This document shows positions 29,319-38,536 of a stretch of 64,000 nucleotides of DNA, one piece after another; the stretch's first letter is position 1, and every line of letters begins with the position of its first letter. The translations under genes and the position numbers were made by a program. The notes under the pieces were generated by a model. That model saw nothing but the letters and a program-made list of their open reading frames with translations. It made no database searches and was not told the DNA's origin. This DNA is from Ensifer sp. MPMI2T (GTDB lineage: Bacteria; Pseudomonadota; Alphaproteobacteria; Rhizobiales; Rhizobiaceae): positions 31,391 to 95,390 of the forward strand of contig NZ_SRXN01000028.1 in the NCBI RefSeq assembly GCF_004827385.1, written 5' to 3'.

Positions 29319-29430
29319 CCCCTCATCCGCCTGCACGAGCACCTTCTCCCCGCGTGCGGGGAGAAGGTGCTCGTGGCGACGTCTCAGTCCCCTCTCCCCG
29401 TTGGGACGGGGAGAGGGCTAGGGTGAGGGG
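29319..29430. repeat. RIME-like element with a 20-bp perfect hairpin
   Basis: Bases 29334-29353 and 29356-29375 form a 20-bp perfect stem closed by a 2-nt loop. A second 11-bp stem pairs 29390-29400 with 29407-29417. CCCCTCA at the left and TGAGGGG at the right frame the unit, as in the element at 1625-1794. It separates the SDR gene from the LysR gene and would strongly stop or protect transcripts. Confidence 0.75.
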
Positions 29431-29455
29431 CAGATCCAATCTGCTAAGGCCAGGA

Positions 29456-30364
29456 ATGATTGATAAGCTGGAGTTCTTTCTCGCACTTGCCCGCCAAAGG
29501 CATTTCGGCCGGGCGGCGGAGGAGTGCGGCGTCACGCAGCCGACGCTGTCGGCGGCGATCCGCCAGCTCGAGGACCAGCTCGGTGTCATGCTCGTCAACC
29601 GCGGATCGCGTTACCAGGGTCTGACGCCCGAGGGTCAGCGGGTGCTCGAATGGGCGCGGCGGATCGTCAGCGACACCCGCACCATGCGCGAGGAGATGCG
29701 CGCGGCCCGCAAGGGCCTGTCCGGGCATATCCGGCTGGCCGCCATACCGACGACGCTCGCCATGGTGCCGATGATCACCGCGCCGTTCCAGGAAAAGCAT
29801 CCGGACGTGACGTTTTCGGTGCTATCAACGACGTCGCTGCAGATCCTGACGCTTCTGGAGAATCTCGAGATCGATGCAGGCTTGACCTATCTGGAGAACG
29901 AGCCGCTCGGCCGCGTCACCACCGTGCCACTGCAAATCGAGCAATATCATCTGGTTACCGCCTCCGGCACCCCGCTATCGGATCGCAAAAGCGTGACCTG
30001 GAAGGAAGTCAGCAACGTTCGGCTTTGTCTATTGACGGCCGACATGCAGAACCGCCGTATCATCAATCAGCATTTTGCCGAAGCCGGCGCGATCCCCAGC
30101 CCGACACTCGAATCGAATTCGATGATTGTGCTGTTCTCTCACGTGCGCACCGGCCGATGGGCAAGCATCATGCCCTATAACGTCGCGAAATCATTCGGCT
30201 TTCACGAGGACATCCGGATGATCCCGATCGTTGATCCGGATGTCCATCACACCGTCGGCCTGGTCGCCACTTACCGCGAGCCATTCACGCCGCTGGTCTC
30301 TGCGCTCCTGCATGAGGCCCGTATTCTGGGTGAACGCAACAAGGCCCTGGATTCACGTTCATGA
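29456..30364 (+). CDS. LysR-family regulator, probably of the formate dehydrogenase operon
   Basis: 302 residues from the ATG at 29456; the open frame upstream runs through the palindromic repeat and is not coding. LysR helix-turn-helix IDKLEFFLALARQRHFGRAAEECGVTQPTLSAAIRQLEDQLGVMLV (residues 2-47) and a periplasmic-binding-protein-like effector domain. It is co-oriented with fdsG 257 bp downstream; a LysR gene commonly precedes fds operons, and an inverted repeat of LysR type lies in the intervening DNA. Confidence 0.9.
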   Translation: MIDKLEFFLALARQRHFGRAAEECGVTQPTLSAAIRQLEDQLGVMLVNRGSRYQGLTPEGQRVLEWARRIVSDTRTMREEMRAARKGLSGHIRLAAIPTTLAMVPMITAPFQEKHPDVTFSVLSTTSLQILTLLENLEIDAGLTYLENEPLGRVTTVPLQIEQYHLVTASGTPLSDRKSVTWKEVSNVRLCLLTADMQNRRIINQHFAEAGAIPSPTLESNSMIVLFSHVRTGRWASIMPYNVAKSFGFHEDIRMIPIVDPDVHHTVGLVATYREPFTPLVSALLHEARILGERNKALDSRS

Positions 30365-30440
30365 GCGTGAACGCGATCAATTTCAATAAGTTGATGCGGG
30401 AGGCGGGGCAGAAACCGTATTGTCGCTCTCCTTGCTTGCA

Positions 30441-30465
30441 TTGATAGGATTTTTCTATCGATCAA
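30441..30465 (+). promoter_or_regulatory. Candidate LysR-type operator before fdsG
   Basis: GATAG (30443-30447) and CTATC (30455-30459) form an inverted repeat, nested within TTGAT (30441-30445) and ATCAA (30461-30465). Dyads of this kind with T-N11-A spacing are the usual LysR targets. It is 156 bp before the fdsG start. Confidence 0.5.
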
Positions 30466-30620
30466 CGGAACAGCATTATTGACCCTTCCGGCCTTACGCG
30501 CGAAGCTTAGCGGGCAAAGATCGACGAGGCTCCGGTCTTTGCTGAGATTAAAACATCGGCGCTGCAACGGTCGGGCGGAGGGCCTGATCGCGGCGCCCAC
30601 GAGCCGGGAGGGCTCTTCGG

Positions 30621-31100
30621 GTGAATATTCAGCTGCCGCGCGCAGATGTGGCTGAGCGAACGCTCGCGATTGTCGGTGAACTCAAGGGGCTCGAGGGTCC
30701 GCTTCTTCCGATCCTGCACGAAATCCAGGACGAATTCGGCTATGTGCCTGAGGAGTGCTTGCCGGTCATTGCCCGCGAGCTCAACCTGTCGCGTGCCGAA
30801 GTCTACGGCGTCGTCACCTTCTACCATGATTTCCGCGAGCATCCGGCCGGGCGGCATGTGCTGAAGCTCTGTCGCGCCGAAGCCTGCCAGTCCATGGGCG
30901 GCGACCGGCTGGCCGAACGCGCCAAGGCGCTGCTCGGCATCGATTTCCATGAGACGACGCCGGACGGCGCGGTGACGCTGGAACCCGTCTACTGTCTCGG
31001 GCTCTGTTCCTGCTCGCCGTCGGCAATGCTCGACGGCGAGGTGCACGGACGGGTCGACGATGCAGAGCTTGAGGCGCTGGTTGCGGGGGCCCGCCGATGA
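30621..31100 (+). CDS. fdsG: NAD-dependent formate dehydrogenase gamma subunit FdsG
   Basis: 159 residues from a GTG with GGAGGG eight bases before it. NuoE-like thioredoxin-fold protein carrying a [2Fe-2S] cluster: the ligands are the four cysteines of LCRAEAC (about 90-96) and CLGLCSC. In the FdsABG complex it relays electrons from the molybdenum subunit to the FMN/NAD subunit. The stop overlaps the fdsB start by four bases. Confidence 0.95.
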   Translation: MNIQLPRADVAERTLAIVGELKGLEGPLLPILHEIQDEFGYVPEECLPVIARELNLSRAEVYGVVTFYHDFREHPAGRHVLKLCRAEACQSMGGDRLAERAKALLGIDFHETTPDGAVTLEPVYCLGLCSCSPSAMLDGEVHGRVDDAELEALVAGARR

Positions 31101-32653
31101 CCGTGAAGATCTACATTCCGCGGGATGCCGCCGCACTTGCGCTCGGTGCCGAACGCGTCGCCGCGGCGATGGCCGAAGAGATCGCGGCCCGCGGGCTCGA
31201 CGCCACGATCATCCGCAATGGTTCGCGCGGCATGCACTGGCTGGAACCGCTTGTCGAAGTCGAAACAGCCGAGGGCCGCCTTGCCTACGGCCCGGTGAAG
31301 GCGAGTGACGTCGCTTCGCTTCTGGATGCCGGGCTGCTCTCTGGCGGTGCGCACCCGCTCTCACTCGGTAAGACGGAAGAGATTCCGTTCCTCAAGCAGC
31401 AAACGCGGCTGACCTTCGCCCGCTGCGGCGTCATCGATCCGCTGTCGCTCGACGACTATCGCGCCCATGGGGGCCTGCGCGGTCTCGAAAAAGCGGTCGC
31501 CATGCAGCCCGCGGCCATTGTTGCGGAGGTCACCGAGAGCGGCCTTCGCGGGCGCGGCGGCGCCGGTTTCCCGACCGGCATTAAGTGGAAGACCGTTCTC
31601 GATGCGGCTGGCGCGCGCAAATACATCGTGTGCAATGCCGACGAGGGCGACAGTGGCACGTTCGCCGACCGGATGATCATGGAGGGCGATCCCTTCGTGC
31701 TGATCGAGGGCATGGCGATCGCCGGCATCGCGACCGGCGCCACCAAGGGGTATGTCTACACGCGCTCCGAATACCCGCATGCGATCGCGGCGATGGAGCA
31801 AGCGATCGAGATCGCCCGCGCCGCTGGCGTGCTTGGCGCCTCGGTGCTCGGTTCCGCTCACGCCTTCGACATGGAAGTCAGGACCGGTGCCGGCGCCTAT
31901 GTCTGTGGCGAGGAGACCTCGCTGCTCAACAGTGTCGAAGGCAAACGCGGTATCGTTCGCGCCAAGCCGCCGCTTCCCGCGCACAAGGGCCTGTTCGACT
32001 GTCCGACGGTCATCAACAACGTCATCTCCCTCGCCTCCGTGCCGATCATTCTGGACAAAGGGGCAGCCTTCTACCGCGACTTCGGCATGGGCCGGTCGCG
32101 CGGCACGATCCCGATCCAGATCGCCGGCAACGTCAAGCATAGCGGGCTTTACGAGACCGCTTTCGGTCTGACGCTCGGCGAGATCGTCGACGAGATCGGC
32201 GGCGGCACGGCAAGCGGCCGGCCGGTCAAGGCCGTACAGGTTGGCGGCCCGCTCGGGGCCTATTTCCCGCGTTCGTTGTTCGACACCCCGTTCGACTACG
32301 AGGCCTTCGCGGCCAAGGACGGCCTGATCGGCCATGCCGGCATCGTCGTCTTCGACGACACGGCCGACATGCTGAAACAGGCGCGCTTCGCGATGGAATT
32401 CTGCGCCGTCGAAAGCTGCGGCAAATGCACGCCCTGCCGCATCGGCTCGACCCGCGGCGTCGAGGTTGCGGACAAGATTGCGGCCGGCATTGAACCTGAG
32501 AAGAACCGCGAGCTGCTCGCCGATCTCTGCAATACGATGAAGTTCGGCTCGCTCTGTGCGCTTGGCGGCTTCACGCCCTATCCGGTGATGAGCGCGATGA
32601 CGCACTTCCCGGAAGATTTTTCGCCGGCTCCGGTGCAGGAGGCGGCGGAATGA
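31097..32653 (+). CDS. fdsB: NAD-dependent formate dehydrogenase beta subunit FdsB
   Basis: 518 residues. N-terminal thioredoxin-like domain (about 1-110, without cluster cysteines), then a NuoF-like flavoprotein: GLRGRGGAGFPTGIKW and NADEGDSGTFADRMIMEGDPF bind FMN and NADH, and ESCGKCTPCRIGS plus a later Cys (SLCALGG) bind a [4Fe-4S] cluster. Site of NAD+ reduction in the complex. Overlaps its neighbours on both sides by four bases. Confidence 0.95.
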   Translation: MTVKIYIPRDAAALALGAERVAAAMAEEIAARGLDATIIRNGSRGMHWLEPLVEVETAEGRLAYGPVKASDVASLLDAGLLSGGAHPLSLGKTEEIPFLKQQTRLTFARCGVIDPLSLDDYRAHGGLRGLEKAVAMQPAAIVAEVTESGLRGRGGAGFPTGIKWKTVLDAAGARKYIVCNADEGDSGTFADRMIMEGDPFVLIEGMAIAGIATGATKGYVYTRSEYPHAIAAMEQAIEIARAAGVLGASVLGSAHAFDMEVRTGAGAYVCGEETSLLNSVEGKRGIVRAKPPLPAHKGLFDCPTVINNVISLASVPIILDKGAAFYRDFGMGRSRGTIPIQIAGNVKHSGLYETAFGLTLGEIVDEIGGGTASGRPVKAVQVGGPLGAYFPRSLFDTPFDYEAFAAKDGLIGHAGIVVFDDTADMLKQARFAMEFCAVESCGKCTPCRIGSTRGVEVADKIAAGIEPEKNRELLADLCNTMKFGSLCALGGFTPYPVMSAMTHFPEDFSPAPVQEAAE

Positions 32654-32907
32654 TCGAGTTCGGCGGAAGACACTTTGTCCTTCTATACGGCAGCGATGTA
32701 CAGCGCGATGGCATGTATATCGAGCTCAGCGAGCAAATTGGTGGCGGAACGCACGTCGTGCTTGAGGTGTTCTATCGGGACGAAGACGGCCGCATGACCT
32801 TCTCGGCTTTCTGTGAAGACTTGCCGCTAGAGCTTGTCGAATTTGCTGCGCAAACAGCGCGAGAACGATTGACCCCCAGTGTGGTCGGCATGGGAGTGGT
32901 GCAATGA
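32650..32907 (+). CDS. Small protein of unknown function within the fds operon
   Basis: 85 residues. Its ATG overlaps the fdsB stop and its stop overlaps the fdsA start, each as ATGA, so it is almost surely translated by coupling. It starts MIEFGGRHFVLLYGSD, has a strand-rich middle (THVVLEVFYRDEDGRMTFSAF) and a helical end (LPLELVEFAAQTARERL). There are no Cys clusters, membrane segments or known catalytic motif (a single Cys). GC looks lower than in fdsB and fdsA. The standard fds order is G-B-A-C-D, so this is an insertion. A role in complex assembly or a recent acquisition are both possible. Confidence 0.8.
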   Translation: MIEFGGRHFVLLYGSDVQRDGMYIELSEQIGGGTHVVLEVFYRDEDGRMTFSAFCEDLPLELVEFAAQTARERLTPSVVGMGVVQ

Positions 32908-35786
32908 ATATGGTGCATGAAATCGACTATGGCACTCCTGCTTCCAAATCCGAAAAGCTGGTGACGCTCACCATTGACGGTCGTGAGATCACGGTACCGG
33001 AGGGCACGTCGATCATGCGGGCGGCGATGGAAGCCGGCATCGAGGTGCCGAAGCTCTGCGCTTCCGACATGATGGATGCCTTCGGGTCCTGCCGCCTCTG
33101 TCTCGTCGAGATCGAGGGGCGCGCCGGCATGCCGGCTTCCTGCACGACGCCGGTGGCGCCGGGAATCAGCGTCTCGACGCAGACCCAGAGGCTCAAGGAC
33201 GTCCGCCGCGGCGTGATGGAGCTCTATATATCGGACCACCCGCTCGACTGCCTGACCTGCGCGGCCAATGGCGATTGCGAGTTGCAGGACATGGCCGGTG
33301 CCGTAGGCCTGCGCGACGTGCGTTACGGCTATGATGGTTCCAACCACGTCAAGGCGCGCAGCAACGGCGGCGAGATCAATCTCAAATGGGCGCCGAAGGA
33401 CGAGTCGAACCCCTATTTCACCTATGATCCCGCCAAGTGCATCGTCTGCTCGCGCTGTGTCCGCGCCTGCGAGGAGGTGCAGGGCACCTTTGCGCTGACG
33501 ATCGGCGGACGCGGCTTCGATTCGCGCGTTGCGGCGGGCATGAACGAGGATTTCGTTTCGTCGGAGTGCGTCTCCTGCGGCGCCTGCGTCCAGGCCTGCC
33601 CGACGGCGACGCTGACCGAAAAATCGGTGATCGAGATCGGCCAGCCGGAACATTCGGTGGTCACCACCTGCGCCTATTGCGGCGTCGGCTGCTCCTTCAA
33701 AGCGGAAATGCGCGGCGAGGAACTGGTACGCATGGTGCCGTGGAAGGACGGCCAGGCAAACCGGGGCCATTCCTGCGTCAAGGGACGTTTCGCCTATGGC
33801 TACTCGAGCCATAAGGACCGCATCCTCAATCCGATGATCCGCGAGAAGATCACCGACCCCTGGCGTGAGGTCACCTGGGAAGAGGCTTTCACGCATGTCG
33901 CCTCCGAGTTCCGCCGCATCCAGTATCAGTACGGCCGCGATTCCGTCGGCGGCATCACCTCGTCGCGCTGCACCAACGAGGAGACCTATCTCGTGCAGAA
34001 GCTGGTGCGCGCCGGCTTCGGCAACAACAATGTCGACACCTGCGCTCGCGTCTGCCACTCGCCGACCGGCTACGGCCTCAACCAAACCTTCGGCACCTCG
34101 GCCGGCACGCAGGATTTCGACAGCGTCGAGCACACCGACATCGCCGTCATCATCGGCGCCAACCCGACCGACGGACATCCGGTCTTCGCCTCGCGGCTGA
34201 AGAAGCGGGTACGCGAGGGCGCCAAGCTGATCGTCATCGATCCGCGCCGGATCGATCTCGTTCGCTCCGCCCACGTCGAGGCGTCCTACCACCTGCCGCT
34301 GAAGCCCGGCACCAACGTCGCCATCCTGACGTCGATGGCGCACGTGATCGTCACCGAAGGCCTCGCCAACGAGGCTTTCATCCGCGAGCGCTGTGACTGG
34401 TCGGAATATGAGGACTGGGCCGCCTTCGTCGCCGAGCCCTATCACAGCCCGGAAGCGAGCGAAGCTTATACCGGCGTTCCGGCGGACCTCGTACGCGGCG
34501 CGGCGCGCCTGTACGCCACCGGCGGCAATGGCGCGATCTATTACGGGCTTGGCGTCACCGAGCACAGTCAGGGCTCGACCACCGTCATGGCGATCGCCAA
34601 CCTCGCGATGGTGACCGGCAATATCGGCCGGCCCGGTGTCGGCGTTAATCCGCTACGCGGCCAGAACAACGTGCAGGGCTCCTGCGACATGGGCTCTTTC
34701 CCGCACGAACTGCCCGGCTACCGGCATATTTCAGACGATGCGACGCGTGACATCTTCGAGAAGCTCTGGGGCGTGTCGCTCAACAACGAGCCGGGCCTGC
34801 GCATCCCGAACATGCTCGATGCCGCCGTCGACGGGACCTTCAAGGCGCTCTACATCCAGGGCGAGGACATCCTGCAGTCGGATCCGGATACCAAGCATGT
34901 CGCTGCCGGCCTTGCAGCGATGGAGTGCGTCGTCGTGCACGACCTCTTCCTCAACGAGACGGCCAACTACGCCCACGTCTTCCTGCCGGGCTCGACCTTC
35001 CTCGAAAAGGACGGCACCTTCACCAATGCCGAGCGGCGGATCAACCGCGTTCGCCGTGTCATGCGGCCGAAGAACGGCTATGCCGATTGGGAGGTGACGC
35101 AGAAGCTCGCCCAGGCCATCGGGCTTAACTGGAACTACCGCCATCCGTCCGAGATCATGGATGAGATCGCGGCAACCACGCCGACCTTCGCCATGGTCTC
35201 CTACGACTATCTGGACAAGATGGGTTCGGTGCAGTGGCCGTGCAACGAAAAGGCGCCGCTTGGTTCGCCGATCATGCATGTCGACGGCTTTGTGCGCGGC
35301 AAGGGCAAGTTCATCCGCACAGAATTCGTCGCAACCGACGAGAAGACCGGTCCGCGCTTCCCGCTGTTGCTCACCACCGGCCGCATCCTCAGCCAGTACA
35401 ATGTCGGCGCGCAGACGCGGCGCACCGACAACGTCATCTGGCATGCCGAGGACAGGCTGGAGATCCATCCGCACGACGCCGAGCAGCGCGGCATCCGAGA
35501 CGGCGATTGGGTCAGGCTGGCCAGCCGTTCGGGTGAAACGACGCTGAGATCGCTGATCACCGACCGGGTGGCGCCAGGTGTGGTCTATACGACCTTCCAT
35601 CACCCGACGACGCAGGCGAACGTCATCACCACCGACTTCACCGACTGGGCAACTAACTGCCCGGAATACAAGGTGACCGCGGTGCAGGTCTCGCCGTCGA
35701 ACGGCCCCTCCGACTGGCAGCGCGATTATGACGAGCAGGCTCGCCAGTCGCGGCGGATCGCGGGCAAGCTGGAGGCGGCGGAGTAG
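32904..35786 (+). CDS. fdsA: NAD-dependent formate dehydrogenase alpha subunit FdsA (molybdenum)
   Basis: 960 residues. In order: an N-terminal [2Fe-2S] ferredoxin domain (CASDMMDAFGSCRLCLVEI), a His-Cys [4Fe-4S] region (DHPLDCLTCAANGDCELQ), two ferredoxin-type [4Fe-4S] clusters (CIVCSRCVRAC and CVSCGACVQACP), the Mo domain cluster CAYCGVGCSF, and the bis-MGD catalytic core. The catalytic residue is Cys in DTCARVCHSPTG, not selenocysteine, followed by the conserved His. Oxidises formate to CO2; FdsG and FdsB pass electrons to NAD+. Cytoplasmic, with no Tat signal. Confidence 0.96.
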   Translation: MNMVHEIDYGTPASKSEKLVTLTIDGREITVPEGTSIMRAAMEAGIEVPKLCASDMMDAFGSCRLCLVEIEGRAGMPASCTTPVAPGISVSTQTQRLKDVRRGVMELYISDHPLDCLTCAANGDCELQDMAGAVGLRDVRYGYDGSNHVKARSNGGEINLKWAPKDESNPYFTYDPAKCIVCSRCVRACEEVQGTFALTIGGRGFDSRVAAGMNEDFVSSECVSCGACVQACPTATLTEKSVIEIGQPEHSVVTTCAYCGVGCSFKAEMRGEELVRMVPWKDGQANRGHSCVKGRFAYGYSSHKDRILNPMIREKITDPWREVTWEEAFTHVASEFRRIQYQYGRDSVGGITSSRCTNEETYLVQKLVRAGFGNNNVDTCARVCHSPTGYGLNQTFGTSAGTQDFDSVEHTDIAVIIGANPTDGHPVFASRLKKRVREGAKLIVIDPRRIDLVRSAHVEASYHLPLKPGTNVAILTSMAHVIVTEGLANEAFIRERCDWSEYEDWAAFVAEPYHSPEASEAYTGVPADLVRGAARLYATGGNGAIYYGLGVTEHSQGSTTVMAIANLAMVTGNIGRPGVGVNPLRGQNNVQGSCDMGSFPHELPGYRHISDDATRDIFEKLWGVSLNNEPGLRIPNMLDAAVDGTFKALYIQGEDILQSDPDTKHVAAGLAAMECVVVHDLFLNETANYAHVFLPGSTFLEKDGTFTNAERRINRVRRVMRPKNGYADWEVTQKLAQAIGLNWNYRHPSEIMDEIAATTPTFAMVSYDYLDKMGSVQWPCNEKAPLGSPIMHVDGFVRGKGKFIRTEFVATDEKTGPRFPLLLTTGRILSQYNVGAQTRRTDNVIWHAEDRLEIHPHDAEQRGIRDGDWVRLASRSGETTLRSLITDRVAPGVVYTTFHHPTTQANVITTDFTDWATNCPEYKVTAVQVSPSNGPSDWQRDYDEQARQSRRIAGKLEAAE

Positions 35787-35807
35787 GGGAGTGCGGGAGC
35801 ACGTCGC

Positions 35808-36635
35808 ATGACCGGTACCAAGACAAGCGTGAAAGTGGCTGAAGCTGCCCGCCGCGCAGGAACCCTTGTCGCCGGGTCACGGGTGGTGCCCGAGGAGACG
35901 CCGATCGCGTTGACCTATGGCGGCTCCACCCACGGGGTGATGATGGCGACACCCGCCGATTTCGAGGATTTTGCCGTCGGATTCAGCCTGACCGAAGGCA
36001 TCATCACGGAACCAGACCAGATCGAGGCTGTCGACGTCGTGGCCGAGGACAAGGGCATCGACCTGCAGATCACGCTGCGGGACGAAGAGAACGACATGCT
36101 GCGCCAGCGGCGGCGCCACATGGCCGGTCCGGTCGGGTGCGGTCTCTGCGGCATCGAATCGATCGAGCAGGCTGTCCGCCATACGCCGGATGTCTCGCGG
36201 GCGACGCTTCGGCTTTCGCAGGCGGACGTCGTCAAGGCCGTCGCCCTTCTCAACGGCCAGCAGCCGTTGCATTTCGAGACGCGAGCCGTGCATGGCGCGG
36301 CGTTCTACGTGCCGGGGATGGGCCTGATTGCCGTACGCGAGGACGTCGGGCGCCACAATGCGCTCGACAAGCTTGTCGGGGCGGCGGCGCGGGCCGGCTT
36401 CAAGGGCAGTGAGGGTGCCGTCGTCGTCACTTCGCGTGTATCGGTCGAGATGGTTCAGAAGACGGCGATCATCGGGAGCCCGGTGATCATTGCCATTTCT
36501 GCGCCGACGGCGCTCGCTATTCGCACGGCGGAAGAGGCGGGCATGACGCTCATCGCGCTCGTGCGCGGCGACGAATTCGAGATCTTCACCCATGCCGCGC
36601 GCATACATTCCGGAGCTGTTGCCGATGTCGCCTGA
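35808..36635 (+). CDS. fdhD: Formate dehydrogenase sulfur-carrier accessory protein FdhD (FdsC)
   Basis: 275 residues of the FdhD/NarQ family. The CGLCGIE loop (CxxC, about residues 105-112) is the sulfur-transfer site, and GRHNALDKLVGAA and RVSVEMVQKTA are family signatures. It hands sulfur to the bis-MGD cofactor before insertion into FdsA. Begins 21 bp after fdsA and overlaps fdsD by 11 bases. Confidence 0.94.
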   Translation: MTGTKTSVKVAEAARRAGTLVAGSRVVPEETPIALTYGGSTHGVMMATPADFEDFAVGFSLTEGIITEPDQIEAVDVVAEDKGIDLQITLRDEENDMLRQRRRHMAGPVGCGLCGIESIEQAVRHTPDVSRATLRLSQADVVKAVALLNGQQPLHFETRAVHGAAFYVPGMGLIAVREDVGRHNALDKLVGAAARAGFKGSEGAVVVTSRVSVEMVQKTAIIGSPVIIAISAPTALAIRTAEEAGMTLIALVRGDEFEIFTHAARIHSGAVADVA

Positions 36636-36855
36636 TACAAATGCCAAGCTCATCTACATGGCCAACCAGATCGCCACGTTCTTCAAGAGCCAACCGGCAG
36701 CGGAAGCGGCGGAGGGCGTCGCGACCCATATCAACAAATATTGGGAGCCGCGCATGCGCCGCAAGCTGTTCGAGCACATCGATCATGGCGGCGAGGGGCT
36801 GAATCCGCTGGTGCTCGAGGCGGCCGCGAAGATTCGCCGTCCGGAAGCGGCGTAG
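36625..36855 (+). CDS. fdsD: NAD-dependent formate dehydrogenase delta subunit FdsD
   Basis: 76 residues from the ATG at 36625 (MSPDTNAKLIYMANQIATFF). The small helical family member has the characteristic HINKYWEPRMRRKLFEHID motif. FdsD is needed for activity and maturation of Fds-type enzymes. The last gene of the operon. Confidence 0.92.
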   Translation: MSPDTNAKLIYMANQIATFFKSQPAAEAAEGVATHINKYWEPRMRRKLFEHIDHGGEGLNPLVLEAAAKIRRPEAA

Positions 36856-36939
36856 TCTCAACAGCCGGAATCAAAACAAGACCCCTCCCCACAAAGGCGA
36901 CGATGCTGCACCGCTCCTTCGTGTCTCGATGGGCGCGGG

Positions 36940-37013
36940 GCGCTTTAGATCTTTTGTTTTCGTGGATATCGTTGCCCCAAAACCGCTGCACACATTTGGG
37001 CGACATGCATTAG
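36940..37013. repeat. Left copy of a 70-bp dispersed repeat (inverted with respect to 38534-38604)
   Basis: Runs from GCGCTTTAGATC to CGACATGCATTA. The complement of 38534-38604 matches it over the whole length with about ten differences. It lies 84 bp after fdsD. The rest of 36856-37291 carries no gene that can be supported; GC drops sharply from about 37140 onward. Confidence 0.75.
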
Positions 37014-37291
37014 ACGCCGACGGTAAGGATCCGTTTTTTGAAACGGTCGCCCGATTTCCCGTATGGCCTGAGTCGTGTGGGAAGGCGAGAAAACCGCACG
37101 TTGTTTTCCGCTCGCGTCCCGCGCTCCAACCTGATAAAATCAATCATGAGGCGTACCGGTACCGGGCGCTTCGCTCTATACTGTATAGACACATTGATGG
37201 CCGTTGGGCCTCAGATTTTTATTTTAGCTTTATCATATTGGATCAACGTTTTATTGGTCGGTATCGCGAGTACCGCCTCAGAGAGGCGAAG

Positions 37292-38536
37292 ATGATAATA
37301 GATGTTATTGGCTATGCTAGAGAATTTGAGAAAATTCGGGAAAATTGGAACAGAGTATATCTGTCAGATCCAGAATCTCATCCTTTACTCTCCTGGAATA
37401 GGCTGAACGAATACTTGTCCTGCCGGGAACGATGGTTCATCCTGGCCCTCCGGCAGGAACAGACTGACCATCGCTACGACGCTTTTCTGCCGCTGGAGGT
37501 CACGACTCTCCGGGATGACGAAACGGGGCTTTTCTCAGACCAGCTTCTGATGATCGGCAATCGCGCGGGCGGCGAGAGTGGCTTCCTCTGCATGCCCGGT
37601 CTGGAGAACGAGGCGGCAGACGCCTTCGCCGGCTTTCTCATGAGCGAAAGTTGGACGAGCATGCGGTTCGAGCTTTGCGAGCCCTCTTCCGCCAGGCTCG
37701 AACACCTGCTGCAGGCGTTTCCCGGTGGGCCGCTTGCCCGAAGCTCCGAGGATCGAGCGAGAGGCGAGATGGACAAGGGTCCGGTTCACAGCGTGCTTAT
37801 CAGAACCCGGACGGGCCGAAACCTGCATGACAGGCTGAACCGCCGCAGCGTCGGCTTCGTGTTCGAGCGGGCGAGGGCGCTGCATGTCGAGGGCGATCTC
37901 GACGCGGCGGAAGCGGGGTATCGTCAAGTGATCCGCACCATCCCCGGCCATGTGCAAGCCCGCTACGCACTTGCGCAGCTTTGCAGCGACAGGGGCGACC
38001 ACGCCGAGGCGGAATATCTCTATCGCGGGCTGTTGTCGGCGCTTCCCGACGCCGACGAAATCCTTCATCGGCTTGGCGACACGCAGATGGAGCAGGGCTC
38101 CTTTGGCGAGGCAAGCAAGACCTTCGAGAAGCTCGTTAGGCGGAACCCCCATCGGGGCATTCTGCGCTACAAGCTCGCGGTCACGCTTCTCGCCGCCGGC
38201 CGCAGAGATGCCGCCATCGGAGCCTTTCTCAGTTTCGACGAGGTCGCGTCCGACGACTCGGACCACATTCGCTGCAAACTGAAGGCACGCGAGGTCCTGC
38301 GCCGCCTGGAACCCCTCTGCGGCGTAGCGAGGCAACCGGAGGTGCAACAGCAGCCGATTTTCTTCGAGTCGACCGGCCCGCTGTTCGGCTACTCGGATCC
38401 GGTTCCCGTGCCTTCGGCGCGCTTTCAGACACTTGCGCCGTGGTTGCTCGAGCCTTCTCTTCCCAGCGGCGCGTGGGCGCACCTGCACGCCCGATCATGC
38501 GAGCACGACTGCAAGGGCTCGAGATTGAAGCATTAA
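37292..38536 (+). CDS. CelD-like N-terminal domain / TPR protein
   Basis: 414 residues from the ATG at 37292 with GAGAGG five bases before; the open frame further upstream only reads through the repeat. The first 145 residues resemble the N-terminal part of CelD/BcsL-type GNAT proteins (EKIRENWNRVYLSDPESHPLLSW, WFILALRQ, YDAFLPLEV), but the acetyltransferase core that should follow is absent. Instead, from about residue 185 there are four TPR-like helix pairs (for example FERARALHVEGDLDAAEAGY). The 5' part is AT-rich compared with its surroundings. Function unknown; a polysaccharide-linked scaffold is a guess. The stop codon lies inside the right-hand repeat. Confidence 0.7.
   Translation: MIIDVIGYAREFEKIRENWNRVYLSDPESHPLLSWNRLNEYLSCRERWFILALRQEQTDHRYDAFLPLEVTTLRDDETGLFSDQLLMIGNRAGGESGFLCMPGLENEAADAFAGFLMSESWTSMRFELCEPSSARLEHLLQAFPGGPLARSSEDRARGEMDKGPVHSVLIRTRTGRNLHDRLNRRSVGFVFERARALHVEGDLDAAEAGYRQVIRTIPGHVQARYALAQLCSDRGDHAEAEYLYRGLLSALPDADEILHRLGDTQMEQGSFGEASKTFEKLVRRNPHRGILRYKLAVTLLAAGRRDAAIGAFLSFDEVASDDSDHIRCKLKAREVLRRLEPLCGVARQPEVQQQPIFFESTGPLFGYSDPVPVPSARFQTLAPWLLEPSLPSGAWAHLHARSCEHDCKGSRLKH

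Noticed and set aside
36929..37291. N-terminal extension of the CelD/TPR gene
   Set aside because: The frame stays open but runs through the dispersed repeat and an AT-rich leader. The ATG at 37292 has a good ribosome-binding site and begins the recognisable domain.
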